Assembly (NCBI RefSeq): GCF_003732425.1
Contig: NZ_MOBX01000016.1
Location: 558,001-622,000, forward strand
Direction of reading: 5' to 3'
From: Pseudomonas fluorescens
GTDB taxonomy: Bacteria > Pseudomonadota > Gammaproteobacteria > Pseudomonadales > Pseudomonadaceae
DNA length: 64,000 nt
Each line of letters starts with the position of its first letter. Position 1 is the first letter of the stretch. A program made the position numbers and the translations under genes. The notes under the pieces were generated by a model. It was not told the origin of the DNA, searched no databases, and saw only the letters and a list, made by a program, of their open reading frames with translations. Shown in pieces: positions 1 to 8,733 of the stretch.

Positions 1-1
1 A

Positions 2-187
2 GACAAGGGTTATGCAAAGGCTGTGGAAGGAGAGTTACGTGGTGCCTTCGTAGACGGGAAATGGGAAGGCGATGTCTACTCAAATGGGATTCCCGAATGC
101 GACAATCCAACATCAATTGATGCAGTCAAGGATGCATTCGTGCAAAACATCAATCGCGCAGCTCAATTGGCAGGCTTTAAAGGTTGA
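2..187 (+). CDS. C-terminal end of an unrecognised protein (5' end outside window)
   Basis: An open frame enters from the left edge and ends at TGA 185-187, giving at least 61 residues. The visible tail contains a Gly/aromatic stretch (GAFVDGKWEGDVYSNG) that loosely resembles a MORN-type hairpin, then an acidic, helix-like end (SIDAVKDAFVQNINRAAQLAG). I do not recognise the family. Base composition is visibly more AT-rich than the genes that follow, which suggests an accessory gene inserted next to the conserved pho/pst block. It is followed directly by a long stem-loop at 227-299 shared with the convergent response-regulator gene. Only the reading frame is secure; the function is unknown. 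Confidence 0.6.
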   Translation, partial: DKGYAKAVEGELRGAFVDGKWEGDVYSNGIPECDNPTSIDAVKDAFVQNINRAAQLAGFKG

Positions 188-226
188 TCCGAAATAACGA
201 AGTCTGCCAAGCGAAATGCAAACACA

Positions 227-299
227 AAAAAGAGATCACAGCCTGCGTTATTCCTTACTCAATGAAAGTATGGATTAACGCAGGTTGTGATCTCTTTTT
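227..299. terminator. Bidirectional intrinsic terminator
   Basis: Two 24-nt arms (227-250 and 276-299) are complementary except for one position. The outer end is A-rich on the left and T-rich on the right, so each strand reads as a stem followed by a U tract. It lies between the left-edge gene and the convergent response regulator and can end both transcripts. Confidence 0.85.
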
Positions 300-308
300 A
301 TGTGACGC

Positions 309-1265
309 TTACGCGCCCGGAACGAAGTGCTTCTGCGCTGTGCCGCGGGCGATCAGACGCGAGATGTAATCGAGCTTCTGCGCATCCTGGTCGACGAAAC
401 GGAACGTCAGTTGCAGCCAGTCGCTGTCGGGTTTTGGCTCAAACGCGACGACGGCGTGCAGGTAACCGTTAAGGCGGGCTATTTCCGCGTTGTCGCCCTG
501 CTCCAGATCAAGCACGGCGCTGTCGAGGATCTGCGGCAGGGTCTCGGTGCGTTTCACCACCAGCAACGCTTCCTTGATGCTCAGGGCCTTGATCACGCAT
601 TGCTGAGTACCGCTTGGCAGACGCAGTTGGCCCTGACCGCGACCACTGGCCGGAGCGGACGCGGCGGCTGGCGCCTTGACCGGAGGGCTGTTGAGCAGGC
701 CACGGGACGGCGCAGCGGCCGGCGCAGGTGCAGCAGCAGCCGGTTTGGCGAACGGGTTGACCACCGCCGTAGCCGGGGCGCCGCCGACCACGGCAGGCTT
801 GCCACCGGTCAAGGCGCTCAGGGAATCGTTGCCGAACGCCGAGTTCATTTTGGTCGGCGCGCTGTTCATCAGGGTGTCGAGCTTGCCGACCTTGTTCAGC
901 GCCTGCTTGACCTTGGTCAGCAGTTGCTCGTTGGTGAACGGCTTGCTGACGTAGCCGGAAACGCCGGCCTGAATCGCCTGCACGACGTTTTCCTTGTCGC
1001 CACGGCTGGTCACCATGACAAACGGCATGGTCTTGAGGTTGTCTTGCTCGCGGCACCAGGTCAGCAGCTCGAGACCGGACATTTCCGGCATTTCCCAGTC
1101 GCACAGCACCAGGTCGAACGCTTCCTTGGCCAGCATGGCCTGAGCCTTCTTACCGTTGACGGCGTCCTCGGTGCGGATCCCCGGGAAGTAATTACGCAGG
1201 CACTTTTTCACCAGGTCACGAATGAACGAAGCATCGTCCACGACCAACACACTGATCTTGCTCAT
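309..1265 (-). CDS. Response regulator: REC domain plus PilZ-like C-terminal domain
   Basis: This 318-aa protein has a complete CheY-like receiver domain (about residues 1-125) with acidic pocket D10/D11, phospho-acceptor D56 in the motif LVLCDWEMP, T86 and K108. A long Ala/Pro-rich linker (about 145-215) leads to a C-terminal domain of about 100 residues. Its last helix (DYISRLIARG) and beta-rich body recall a PilZ fold, but I see no RxxxR c-di-GMP motif, so nucleotide binding is doubtful. It matches, from memory, the PAO1 gene next to phoU (PA5364). It sits downstream of phoU but behind phoU's terminator, so it is probably a separate transcription unit. Its output and partner kinase cannot be told from the sequence. 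Confidence 0.88.
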   Translation of the reverse strand: MSKISVLVVDDASFIRDLVKKCLRNYFPGIRTEDAVNGKKAQAMLAKEAFDLVLCDWEMPEMSGLELLTWCREQDNLKTMPFVMVTSRGDKENVVQAIQAGVSGYVSKPFTNEQLLTKVKQALNKVGKLDTLMNSAPTKMNSAFGNDSLSALTGGKPAVVGGAPATAVVNPFAKPAAAAPAPAAAPSRGLLNSPPVKAPAAASAPASGRGQGQLRLPSGTQQCVIKALSIKEALLVVKRTETLPQILDSAVLDLEQGDNAEIARLNGYLHAVVAFEPKPDSDWLQLTFRFVDQDAQKLDYISRLIARGTAQKHFVPGA

Positions 1266-1400
1266 CCAACACCCCTATTAAAATCCCGGCAAGCATAACG
1301 CTGGCTGATGGCACATTGCCAAAACTCTTCAGTCACGCCGGGACTTTTCGTTCGCGGGTGCTGCTTTTTAATTCGGTTCTGCCCATGAAAAGCACAAACA

Positions 1401-1430
1401 AAAACGCCCGGCCAAAGGGCCGGGCGCTTT
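1401..1430 (-). terminator. Intrinsic terminator after phoU
   Basis: A GC stem (CGCCCGGCC at 1405-1413 pairing with 1418-1426, loop AAA) is followed on the minus strand by a T run. It lies 13-40 nt past the phoU stop and separates the pst-phoU unit from the response regulator. Confidence 0.85.
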
Positions 1431-1442
1431 TCTCAGGCAATC

Positions 1443-2204
1443 TTACTTATCGTCAGCATTACCCGGAACATTAGCGGTTTCGCCGCTTGTGCCTTCAACT
1501 TCTTCTTTCATGCGCTTGAGGCCCATGTGGCGCACGTCGGTGCCGCGCACCAGGTAGATGACCAATTCAGAGATGTTGCGCGCGTGATCGCCGATGCGCT
1601 CCAGCGAACGCAGCACCCAGATAATGCTCAAGACACGCGAGATAGAGCGTGGGTCTTCCATCATGTAGGTGGCCAGCTCACGCAGCGCAGTCTTGTATTC
1701 GCGGTCGATGATCTTGTCGTACTGCGCCACCGACAACGCCAGATCGGCGTCGAAGCGGGCAAATGCGTCCAGCGCATCACGGACCATGTTGCGCACCTGG
1801 TCGCCGATGTGACGAACCTCGACGTAACCGCGCGGCGCTTCGCCTTCTTCGCACAGCTGAATCGCACGGCGAGCGATCTTGGTCGCTTCGTCACCGATGC
1901 GTTCCAGGTCGATCACCGACTTGGAAATGCTGATGATCAAACGCAAGTCGGACGCCGCCGGCTGACGACGGGCAAGAATGCGCAGGCATTCTTCGTCGAT
2001 GTTGCGTTCCATCTGATTGATCTGGTCGTCGATCTCGCGCACCTGCTGAGCCAGGCCGGAGTCGGCCTCGATCAGCGCGGTCACCGCGTCGTTGACCTGC
2101 TTCTCGACCAGCCCGCCCATGGCCAGGAGGTGGCTGCGCACTTCCTCCAGCTCGGCGTTGAACTGCGCGGAGATGTGGTGGGTAAGGCCTTCTTTACTAA
2201 TCAT
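1443..2204 (-). CDS. phoU: Phosphate signalling complex protein PhoU
   Basis: PhoU (253 aa) links the PstSCAB transporter to the PhoR kinase and keeps the Pho regulon off when phosphate is plentiful; it is a peripheral cytoplasmic protein. The sequence is two all-helical PhoU repeats (about residues 20-110 and 125-215) with the acidic, metal-binding style helices of the family, such as EIDDQINQMERNIDEE and the SLERIGDHARNISE stretch. A charged tail rich in Glu and Gly follows. It lies 71 bp after pstB in the usual pstSCAB-phoU order and ends in a terminator, so it is the last gene of the phosphate operon. Confidence 0.97.
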   Translation of the reverse strand: MISKEGLTHHISAQFNAELEEVRSHLLAMGGLVEKQVNDAVTALIEADSGLAQQVREIDDQINQMERNIDEECLRILARRQPAASDLRLIISISKSVIDLERIGDEATKIARRAIQLCEEGEAPRGYVEVRHIGDQVRNMVRDALDAFARFDADLALSVAQYDKIIDREYKTALRELATYMMEDPRSISRVLSIIWVLRSLERIGDHARNISELVIYLVRGTDVRHMGLKRMKEEVEGTSGETANVPGNADDK

Positions 2205-2275
2205 GTTGGCGTCCTTGGAGCGTCCGGTAAGGTGCGGTGGGCCGCAGCGTCAATTCTGTGAATAACCCGCAACTG

Positions 2276-3109
2276 TCAGCCATAACGACCGGTGATGTAG
2301 TCTTCGGTCTGCTTCTTCGCCGGATTGGTGAACAGGGTGTCGGTGTCGCCGAATTCCACCAGTTTGCCCATGTACATGAACGCCGTGTAGTCGGATACCC
2401 GCGCGGCCTGTTGCATGTTGTGGGTCACGATGACGATGGTGAACTTGGACTTCAGCTCGTAGATCAGCTCTTCGACTTTCAGCGTCGAGATCGGGTCGAG
2501 GGCCGAGCACGGTTCGTCGAGCAGCAGCACTTCCGGCTCAACCGCGATGGTGCGGGCGATGACCAGACGTTGCTGCTGACCACCGGACAAACCGAGTGCC
2601 GAGTCGTGCAGACGGTCTTTAACCTCGTCCCACAGCGCGGCGCCTTTCAACGCCCACTCGACCGCTTCGTCGAGGATGCGCTTCTTGTTGATGCCCTGGA
2701 TGCGCAGACCGTAAACGACGTTTTCGTAGATGGTCTTCGGAAACGGGTTGGGCTTCTGGAACACCATACCGACGCGACGACGCAGTTCAGCCACATCTTC
2801 GCCTTTGCGATAGATGTTGTTGCCGTACAGGTTGATCGCGCCTTCGACGCGGCAGCCGTCAACCAGATCGTTCATGCGGTTGAAGGTGCGCAGCAGCGTC
2901 GACTTACCGCAGCCGGACGGGCCGATGAACGCGGTCACGCGCTGTTTCGGGATGTTCATGCTGACGTCGAACAGCGCTTGTTTCTCGCCGTAGTACAGGC
3001 TCAGGCCCGGCACTTCGATAGCCACGGTTTCCTGCGCCAGGTTCAGGCTCTGCTTGTCGCGGCCCAGGGCAGACATATTGATGCCGTGGGTATGTGTTTC
3101 GTGCTGCAT
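2276..3109 (-). CDS. pstB: Phosphate ABC transporter ATP-binding protein PstB
   Basis: PstB (277 aa) is the ATPase that powers PstCA-mediated phosphate import on the cytoplasmic face of the inner membrane. Walker A is GPSGCGKS (63-70), the ABC signature LSGGQQQR (174-181) and Walker B LLLDEP (195-200), all intact. The first 30 residues are a non-conserved extension rich in His and Gln. The ATG has a good AGGGAG ribosome site 7 nt upstream. A REP doublet lies in the 144-bp gap between pstA and pstB, which may protect or process the upstream message. Confidence 0.98.
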   Translation of the reverse strand: MQHETHTHGINMSALGRDKQSLNLAQETVAIEVPGLSLYYGEKQALFDVSMNIPKQRVTAFIGPSGCGKSTLLRTFNRMNDLVDGCRVEGAINLYGNNIYRKGEDVAELRRRVGMVFQKPNPFPKTIYENVVYGLRIQGINKKRILDEAVEWALKGAALWDEVKDRLHDSALGLSGGQQQRLVIARTIAVEPEVLLLDEPCSALDPISTLKVEELIYELKSKFTIVIVTHNMQQAARVSDYTAFMYMGKLVEFGDTDTLFTNPAKKQTEDYITGRYG

Positions 3110-3146
3110 GGGAGGCTCCCTGTGCTAACAAATTCGGTTCGGTTTT

Positions 3147-3233
3147 TGTGGGAGCCAGCCTGCTGGCGATTCAGGCGCTGCGGTTTGTCTATGAAACCGC
3201 GGTGATGCCTTCGCGAGCAGGCTCGCTCCCACA
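3147..3233. repeat. REP doublet (GTGGGAGC family) between pstA and pstB
   Basis: TGTGGGAGCCAGCCTGCTGG on the left faces CGCGAGCAGGCTCGCTCCCA on the right, separated by about 45 nt, so the whole element can fold as one long hairpin. The left copy carries CCAGCCTGCTGG in place of CGAGCCTGCTCG, a compensated change that keeps its own small stem. Confidence 0.85.
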
Positions 3234-3253
3234 TAAAAATCAGTGCTGCAAAA

Positions 3254-4924
3254 TCAGCTATCCAGTGCTTTGTACTTTTCGCGCAGGTGGTTGCGGATAT
3301 ACACCGCCGACAGGTTCAACGTGGCGATCACCAGCACCAGCAACAGCGCCGTGGCGTACACCAGCGGACGGGCCGCTTCGACGTTCGGGCTCTGGAAGCC
3401 GACGTCATAGATGTGGAAGCCCAGGTGCATGATCTTCTGGTCCAGGTGCAGGTACGGGTAGTTGCCGTCCACCGGCAGCGACGGCGCCAGTTTCACCACG
3501 CCCACCAGCATCAGCGGCGCCACTTCACCGGCGGCGCGAGCCACGGCGAGAATCATGCCGGTCATCATCGCCGGGCTGGCCATCGGGATAACGATCTTCC
3601 ACAAGGTTTCAGCCTTGGTCGCGCCGAGGGCCAACGAGCCTTCACGCACGGTGCGCGGAATACGCGCCAGACCTTCCTCGGTCGCGACGATCACCACCGG
3701 TACCGCCAGCAGCGCCAGGGTCAGCGACGCCCAGAGCAGACCCGGGGTACCGAAGGTCGGTGCCGGCAGTGCTTCCGGGAAGAACAAGCGGTCGACCGAA
3801 CCACCCAGCACGTAAACGAAGAAGCCCAGACCGAACACGCCGTAAACGATCGCCGGAACGCCGGCGAGGTTGTTCACCGCGATACGGATGATCCGTGTCA
3901 GGGTGTTCTGTTTGGCGTATTCACGCAGGTACACCGCCGCCAGTACGCCGAACGGGGTGACGATCATCGCCATGATCAGGGTCATCATCACGGTGCCGAA
4001 TATCGCCGGGAAAATCCCGCCTTCGGTGTTCGCTTCACGCGGGTCGTCCGAAAGGAATTCCCAGATCTTGCTGAAGTAGAAACCGACCTTGGTGAAGGTG
4101 CCCATCGCGTTCGGCTGGTATGCGTGAACCACTTTGCCCAGGCCGATTTCAATCTCTTTGCCGTTGGCGTCACGAGCAGTCAGGGCATCGCGGTTGAACT
4201 GCGCATGCAGATCGGCCAGACGCGCTTCGATGTCCTGATAACGCGCATTCAGCTCGGCACGCTCGGATTCCATGTCCGCCTGCGCGGTGGCGTCGAGTTT
4301 GCCTTCCAGTTCCAGTTTGCGACCGTGCAGACGGATGCGCTCAAGACCTGCGTTGATGGCACCGATGTCAGTCTTTTCCAGCGACTTCAGTTGCGCAGCC
4401 AGACCGTTCACACGGTTGATCCGCGCTTGCAGCTCAGGCCATGCCGCCTCGCCTTCGGCGATGACCTTGCCATCCTGTTTGACGTTGACCAGGTAGCCGT
4501 AGAAGTTGCCCCACTCGCGACGCTCGATCGCCATCAACTCGGGCGGCGTGGTCTGGTTGGTCAGCCACTCGCCGACGATCCAGGTGAAGTCGTTGCCGTT
4601 CAGGTCACGGTTGCCGACCTTGATCAGCTCGCGGGTCATGAACTCCGGGCCTTCATCCGGCACCGGCAAACCGGCGCTCTTCAGACGGGCACGTGGCACT
4701 TCTTCTTTCTGTACCACTTCACCAATGACCAGGTGATTGGCCTGACCCGGTACGTCGTAGCTGGCGTGGACCAGGTCCGCCGGCCAGAAGTGACCCAGAC
4801 CGCGCACGGCAATCACCGCCAGCAGGCCAATGGTCATGATGACCGCGATGGACACCGCGCCACCGCTGATCCAGACGCCCGGGGCGCCGCTCTTGAACCA
4901 TCCTTTCAGGGAGTTCTGTTTCAC
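3254..4924 (-). CDS. pstA: Phosphate ABC transporter permease PstA (long form)
   Basis: PstA is one of the two inner-membrane channel subunits for phosphate. At 556 aa it is far longer than the roughly 300-aa enterobacterial protein. One N-terminal membrane helix (about 18-40) is followed by some 260 mostly hydrophilic residues, partly coiled-coil (about 165-250), then a standard permease domain with the cytoplasmic coupling loop EGSLALGATKAETLWKIVIP. The long form is normal in Pseudomonas. Translation starts at GTG with AGGTAGAAG upstream; the gene begins 16 bp after pstC, so the two are co-transcribed. Confidence 0.96.
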   Translation of the reverse strand: MKQNSLKGWFKSGAPGVWISGGAVSIAVIMTIGLLAVIAVRGLGHFWPADLVHASYDVPGQANHLVIGEVVQKEEVPRARLKSAGLPVPDEGPEFMTRELIKVGNRDLNGNDFTWIVGEWLTNQTTPPELMAIERREWGNFYGYLVNVKQDGKVIAEGEAAWPELQARINRVNGLAAQLKSLEKTDIGAINAGLERIRLHGRKLELEGKLDATAQADMESERAELNARYQDIEARLADLHAQFNRDALTARDANGKEIEIGLGKVVHAYQPNAMGTFTKVGFYFSKIWEFLSDDPREANTEGGIFPAIFGTVMMTLIMAMIVTPFGVLAAVYLREYAKQNTLTRIIRIAVNNLAGVPAIVYGVFGLGFFVYVLGGSVDRLFFPEALPAPTFGTPGLLWASLTLALLAVPVVIVATEEGLARIPRTVREGSLALGATKAETLWKIVIPMASPAMMTGMILAVARAAGEVAPLMLVGVVKLAPSLPVDGNYPYLHLDQKIMHLGFHIYDVGFQSPNVEAARPLVYATALLLVLVIATLNLSAVYIRNHLREKYKALDS

Positions 4925-4940
4925 AGACTTCTACCTTTGC

Positions 4941-7223
4941 TTAAAGCGACGAGTATTTCTTGCGCAGACGCTGACGAATCAGTTCTGCCAGGGTGTTCAT
5001 GATGAAGGTGAACAACAGCAGCACCAGCGCCGAGAGGAACAGCACGCGGTAGTGGCTGCCGCCGACTTCCGACTCGGGCATTTCCACCGCGACGTTGGCG
5101 GCCAGGGTGCGCAGGCCTTCGAACAGGTTCATTTCCATGACCGGGGTGTTACCGGTGGCCATCAGCACGATCATGGTTTCGCCGACCGCACGGCCCATGC
5201 CGATCATCAGCGCCGAGAAGATGCCCGGGCTGGCGGTCAGGATCACCACGCGAGTCATGGTTTGCCACGGCGTGGCACCCAGGGCCAGCGAGCCGAGGGT
5301 CAGGCCACGCGGCACGCTGAACACGGCGTCTTCGGCAATCGAGTAGATGTTCGGGATCACCGCAAAGCCCATGGCCAGACCGACCACCAGAGCGTTGCGC
5401 TGGTCGTAGGTGATGCCCAGGTCGTGGGAGATCCACATGCGCATGTCACCACCGAAGAACCAGTTCTCCATGAACGGGCTCATGTACAGCGACAGCCAGC
5501 CCACGAACAGGATCACCGGAATCAGCAGCGCACTTTCCCAACCGTCCGGGACTTTCAGGCGGATCGACTCAGGCAGGCGGCTGAAGGTGAAACCGGCAAC
5601 CAGGATGCCGATCGGCAGCAGCATCAGCAGGCTGAAGATGCCCGGCAGATGTCCTTCCACATACGGCGCGAGAAACAGACCGGCGAAGAAACCGAGGATG
5701 ACCGTCGGCATCGCTTCCATCAGCTCGATCACCGGCTTGACCTTGCGGCGCATGCCCGGGGCCATGAAGTAGGCGGTGTAGATCGCCGCGGCAACGGCCA
5801 GCGGTGCAGCCAGCAACATCGCGTAGAACGCAGCTTTCAGGGTGCCGAAGGTCAGTGGCGAGAGGCTCAGTTTCGGTTCGAAATCGGTGTTGGCGGCGGT
5901 CGATTGCCAGACGTATTTAGGCTCGTCGTAGTTCTCGTACCAGACCTTGCTCCACAGGGCGCTCCACGATACTTCCGGATGCGGGTTGTCGAGCAGCAGC
6001 GGTTGCAGCTTGCCGCCGGCTTCGACGATCACACGGTTGGCGCGTGGCGACAGACCGAACAGGCCCTGACCTTCCACCACCTGATCAACCAGCAAAGTAC
6101 GGTGCGCGGTACTGTGGAACACGCCGAGCTTCCCGCTGGCATCCAGCGCGAGGAAGCCTTTGCGACGCTCTTCGGCGGAGATTTCAACGATCGGCGTGGT
6201 GCCCATCTGGAAGGTACGAATCTGCTTCAGGCGCAGCTCACCATCGGTGTCACGGGCCATGAACCACTGGGCCAGACCACCTTTGGAGTCGCCGACGATC
6301 AGCGAGATACCACCGACCAGTTGCGTGGTTGCAGTGACTTCGGCGTCGGCGTTTTCCAGCAGTTTGTAGCGACCGTTGAGGCTCTTGTCGCGCAGGCTGA
6401 ACACATCGGCCTGAGCACGACCGTTAACCACGTACAGCCACTGCTGGCGCGGGTCGACGAAGATGTTTTTCACCGGCTCGGTCATCTGCGGCAGATCGAT
6501 GCGCTTCTGCTCGTTGGTGACTTCACCGGTCATCATGTTTTCTTCGCTGGTCAGCGACAACACATTGAGCTGCGAACCGGTCGAACCCACCAGCATCAGG
6601 GTCGTATCAGTGGCATTCAGGCTGACATGTTCCAGCGCACCGCCAGCTTCGTTGAGGGCGATCGGCGTTTCGCCGTACGGATATTCGATGGCCGGGGTGA
6701 TGGTTTTCTTGCCATCGGGGTAGCTGACTTTGTAGGTGTGACGGAACACCAGCGCCTGACCGTTGGACAGACCCACGGCCACCAGCGGATGGCCCGGCTG
6801 GTCTTCACCAATCGAAGTCACGGTAGCGCCGGCAGGAACCGGCAGATCGACGCGCTTCAGTTCAGCGCCACTGTCGATATCAAAGAACAATGCCTGGCCC
6901 TTGTCGGAAACGCGCATGGCCACCTGATTCTGCTCTTCGAGCGAAATCATCAACGGCTTGCCGGCGTCCTGCATCCAGGCCGGGGTGATCGAGTCTTTCG
7001 CGGTCAGGTCGGCACCCTGAAACAGCGGCGCAACCACGTAGGCGAGGAAGAAGAAGATCAGGGTGATGGCTGCCAGCACCGCAAGGCCGCCAACGAGGAC
7101 GTACCAGCGGGTGAAGCGATCCTTGAGCGCGCGAATGCGGCGCTTGCGTTGCAGCTCAGGCGTATTGAAATCAATGCGCTTGGGAGGATTCGTAGTCATT
7201 TGGGAATTGGCCAGATCATTCAT
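4941..7223 (-). CDS. pstC: Phosphate ABC transporter permease PstC (long form)
   Basis: PstC (760 aa) is the second channel subunit. After one N-terminal helix (about 40-65) comes a roughly 400-residue, mainly beta-type periplasmic region, then a C-terminal permease domain with about six helices and the coupling loop GSLALGATPWQTMTRVVI. The extension is characteristic of the pseudomonad protein. A perfect PhoB box ends only 22 nt before this ATG, so either transcription starts almost at the start codon or translation begins at Met9 (7199). The chosen ATG has AGGGTGAG just upstream. It is separated from pstS by a REP doublet and hairpin and has its own Pho-controlled promoter. Confidence 0.95.
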   Translation of the reverse strand: MNDLANSQMTTNPPKRIDFNTPELQRKRRIRALKDRFTRWYVLVGGLAVLAAITLIFFFLAYVVAPLFQGADLTAKDSITPAWMQDAGKPLMISLEEQNQVAMRVSDKGQALFFDIDSGAELKRVDLPVPAGATVTSIGEDQPGHPLVAVGLSNGQALVFRHTYKVSYPDGKKTITPAIEYPYGETPIALNEAGGALEHVSLNATDTTLMLVGSTGSQLNVLSLTSEENMMTGEVTNEQKRIDLPQMTEPVKNIFVDPRQQWLYVVNGRAQADVFSLRDKSLNGRYKLLENADAEVTATTQLVGGISLIVGDSKGGLAQWFMARDTDGELRLKQIRTFQMGTTPIVEISAEERRKGFLALDASGKLGVFHSTAHRTLLVDQVVEGQGLFGLSPRANRVIVEAGGKLQPLLLDNPHPEVSWSALWSKVWYENYDEPKYVWQSTAANTDFEPKLSLSPLTFGTLKAAFYAMLLAAPLAVAAAIYTAYFMAPGMRRKVKPVIELMEAMPTVILGFFAGLFLAPYVEGHLPGIFSLLMLLPIGILVAGFTFSRLPESIRLKVPDGWESALLIPVILFVGWLSLYMSPFMENWFFGGDMRMWISHDLGITYDQRNALVVGLAMGFAVIPNIYSIAEDAVFSVPRGLTLGSLALGATPWQTMTRVVILTASPGIFSALMIGMGRAVGETMIVLMATGNTPVMEMNLFEGLRTLAANVAVEMPESEVGGSHYRVLFLSALVLLLFTFIMNTLAELIRQRLRKKYSSL

Positions 7224-7245
7224 GCGCTCACCCTAGCGATCCTGT

Positions 7246-7263
7246 ATGACAGAAAGATGACAA
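7246..7263 (-). promoter_or_regulatory. PhoB box in front of pstC
   Basis: Read on the minus strand the site is TTGTCAT-CTTT-CTGTCAT, matching the two 7-bp half-sites with 4-bp spacer of the PhoB consensus. A possible -10, TAGGGT (7235-7230), lies 10 bp downstream, which would put the transcript start at or next to the pstC ATG. Confidence 0.88.
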
Positions 7264-7357
7264 TGCAGTGACGCAGCAAATCCACCGCCAGCGGGCACTG
7301 GAGGAGGATCAAGAAATTCGAAGGGTTTTAGCCCTTTTGGGACCCGCTTGAAACCTG

Positions 7358-7457
7358 TGTAGGAGCTGTCGAGGGAACCGAGGCTGCGATCTTTTGATCT
7401 TGCGATCAGAGGCCAGATCAAAAGATCGCAGCCTCGTTTCACTCGACAGCTCCTACA
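7358..7457. repeat. REP-like doublet (TGTAGGAGCTG...GATCTTTTGATC family)
   Basis: TGTAGGAGCTGTCGAG and CTCGACAGCTCCTACA form the outer arms and GAGGCTGCGATCTTTTGATC and its complement the inner arms. It lies in the pstS-pstC gap and may stabilise the 3' end of the pstS message. Confidence 0.85.
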
Positions 7458-7468
7458 GGGTTCCTGCA

Positions 7469-7494
7469 GGTCCGGGGGGTTAGCCCGGACCTAA
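7469..7494 (-). terminator. GC hairpin just after pstS
   Basis: AGGTCCGGG and CCCGGACCT pair around an 8-nt loop a few bases past the pstS stop. There is no T tract, so it is more likely a partial terminator or mRNA stabiliser than a strong stop, consistent with high pstS expression relative to pstC. Confidence 0.55.
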
Positions 7495-7498
7495 GGTG

Positions 7499-8500
7499 TT
7501 ACTTTTTTGCGACTTCAGCGCCGCCTTCCTGCAGACCCAGGTCAGCCAGTGCTTTTGCAGCAACCTTGGCTGGCAACGGGATGTAGCCGTCTTTCACCAC
7601 AACTTCCTGGCCCTGCTTCGACAGCACCAGTTTCACGAACTCGGCTTCCAGCGGGGCCAGAGGCTTGTTCGGGGCTTTGTTGACGTACACGTAGAGGAAA
7701 CGCGACAGCGGGTACTTGCCGTTCAGGGCGTTTTCTTCGGTGTCTTCGATGAAGTCAGTGCCGCCCTTCTTGGCCAGAGCAACCGTCTTCACGCTAGCGG
7801 TCTTGTAGCCGATGCCCGAGTAACCGATGCCGTTCAGCGAGGAGCTGATCGACTGCACGACCGACGCCGAACCTGGTTGTTCGTTGACGTTTGGTTTGTA
7901 GTCGCCTTTGCACAGGGCTTCTTCTTTGAAGTAGCCGTAGGTGCCGGATACCGAGTTACGACCGAACAGTTGCACTGGCTTGTTGGCCAGGTCGCCGGTC
8001 ACGCCCAGGTCGCCCCAGGTTTTCACGTCGGCTTTGGCGCCGCACAGACGGGTCGACGAGAAGATCGCGTCAACCTGTTCCATGGTCAGGTGCTGGATCG
8101 GGTTGTCCTTGTGCACGAATACAGCCAGGGCATCCACGGCAACCGGGATAGCGGTTGGCTTGTAGCCATACTTCTGCTCGAAGGCCGCCAGTTCGGTGTC
8201 TTTCATCTTGCGGCTCATCGGGCCCAGGTTGGAGGTGCCTTCAGTCAGCGCTGGTGGCGCGGTGGCGGAGCCAGCGGCCTGAATCTGGATGTTGACGTTC
8301 GGGTATTCTTTTTTGTAGTTCTCAGCCCAGAGGGTCATGAGGTTGGCCAGGGTATCGGAGCCGACGCTGGACAGGTTGCCCGACACACCAGTGGTCTTGG
8401 TGTAGCTCGGGATAGCAGGGTCAACAGCGGCAACCGCGTTGGCAGTCGCAACGCCAGCAGCGACAAAAGTCATTGCCGCCATCAAACGCTTCAGTTTCAT
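7499..8500 (-). CDS. pstS: Phosphate-binding periplasmic protein PstS
   Basis: PstS (333 aa) captures phosphate in the periplasm and hands it to PstCA. A Sec signal peptide (MKLKRLMAAMTFVAAGVATA) ends near residue 25. The mature part has the family phosphate-pocket signatures: the VGSDTLANLM turn near the N-terminus, the EGTSNLGPMSRKM loop, and FGRNSVSGTYGYF in the second lobe. This is the P. fluorescens-type long PstS, not the E. coli-like type. It heads the phosphate operon and has a clear PhoB box 68-85 bp upstream. Confidence 0.97.
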   Translation of the reverse strand: MKLKRLMAAMTFVAAGVATANAVAAVDPAIPSYTKTTGVSGNLSSVGSDTLANLMTLWAENYKKEYPNVNIQIQAAGSATAPPALTEGTSNLGPMSRKMKDTELAAFEQKYGYKPTAIPVAVDALAVFVHKDNPIQHLTMEQVDAIFSSTRLCGAKADVKTWGDLGVTGDLANKPVQLFGRNSVSGTYGYFKEEALCKGDYKPNVNEQPGSASVVQSISSSLNGIGYSGIGYKTASVKTVALAKKGGTDFIEDTEENALNGKYPLSRFLYVYVNKAPNKPLAPLEAEFVKLVLSKQGQEVVVKDGYIPLPAKVAAKALADLGLQEGGAEVAKK

Positions 8501-8567
8501 GCCTTACTCCTAGCAGATAGGGTGTGTTAAGTCGGGGCCAAGTATCAGCAGGCCGTGTGAACACTCT

Positions 8568-8585
8568 ATGGCTGAAATATGACAA
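8568..8585 (-). promoter_or_regulatory. PhoB box in front of pstS
   Basis: On the minus strand the site reads TTGTCAT-ATTT-CAGCCAT, two PhoB half-sites separated by 4 bp. It stands where a -35 would be; GATACT about 20 bp further on is a plausible -10. It explains phosphate-starvation induction of pstS. Confidence 0.88.
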
Positions 8586-8639
8586 TTGGATGAAAGGCCA
8601 GCATCCGGGTTTTACAAGATGATTCGAGTTGCCCCCCAT

Positions 8640-8703
8640 TCGCGAGCAGGCTCGCTCCCACAGTTGAAATGCATTCCAATGTGGGAGCGAGCCTGCTCGC
8701 GAA
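8640..8703. repeat. REP doublet (GTGGGAGC family)
   Basis: CGCGAGCAGGCTCGCTCCCA and its complement flank a short centre (about 22 nt). It separates the pstS promoter from the end of the MFS transporter gene. Confidence 0.9.
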
Positions 8704-8733
8704 AGGGCCGGTACTGCTGGAGGAAATTCCGGA

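Noticed and set aside
4830..7271. 813-aa open frame on the plus strand across pstC
   Set aside because: It is the mirror frame of the GC-rich pstC gene, with low-complexity Arg/His/Gln translation and no recognisable domain; pstC is certain.
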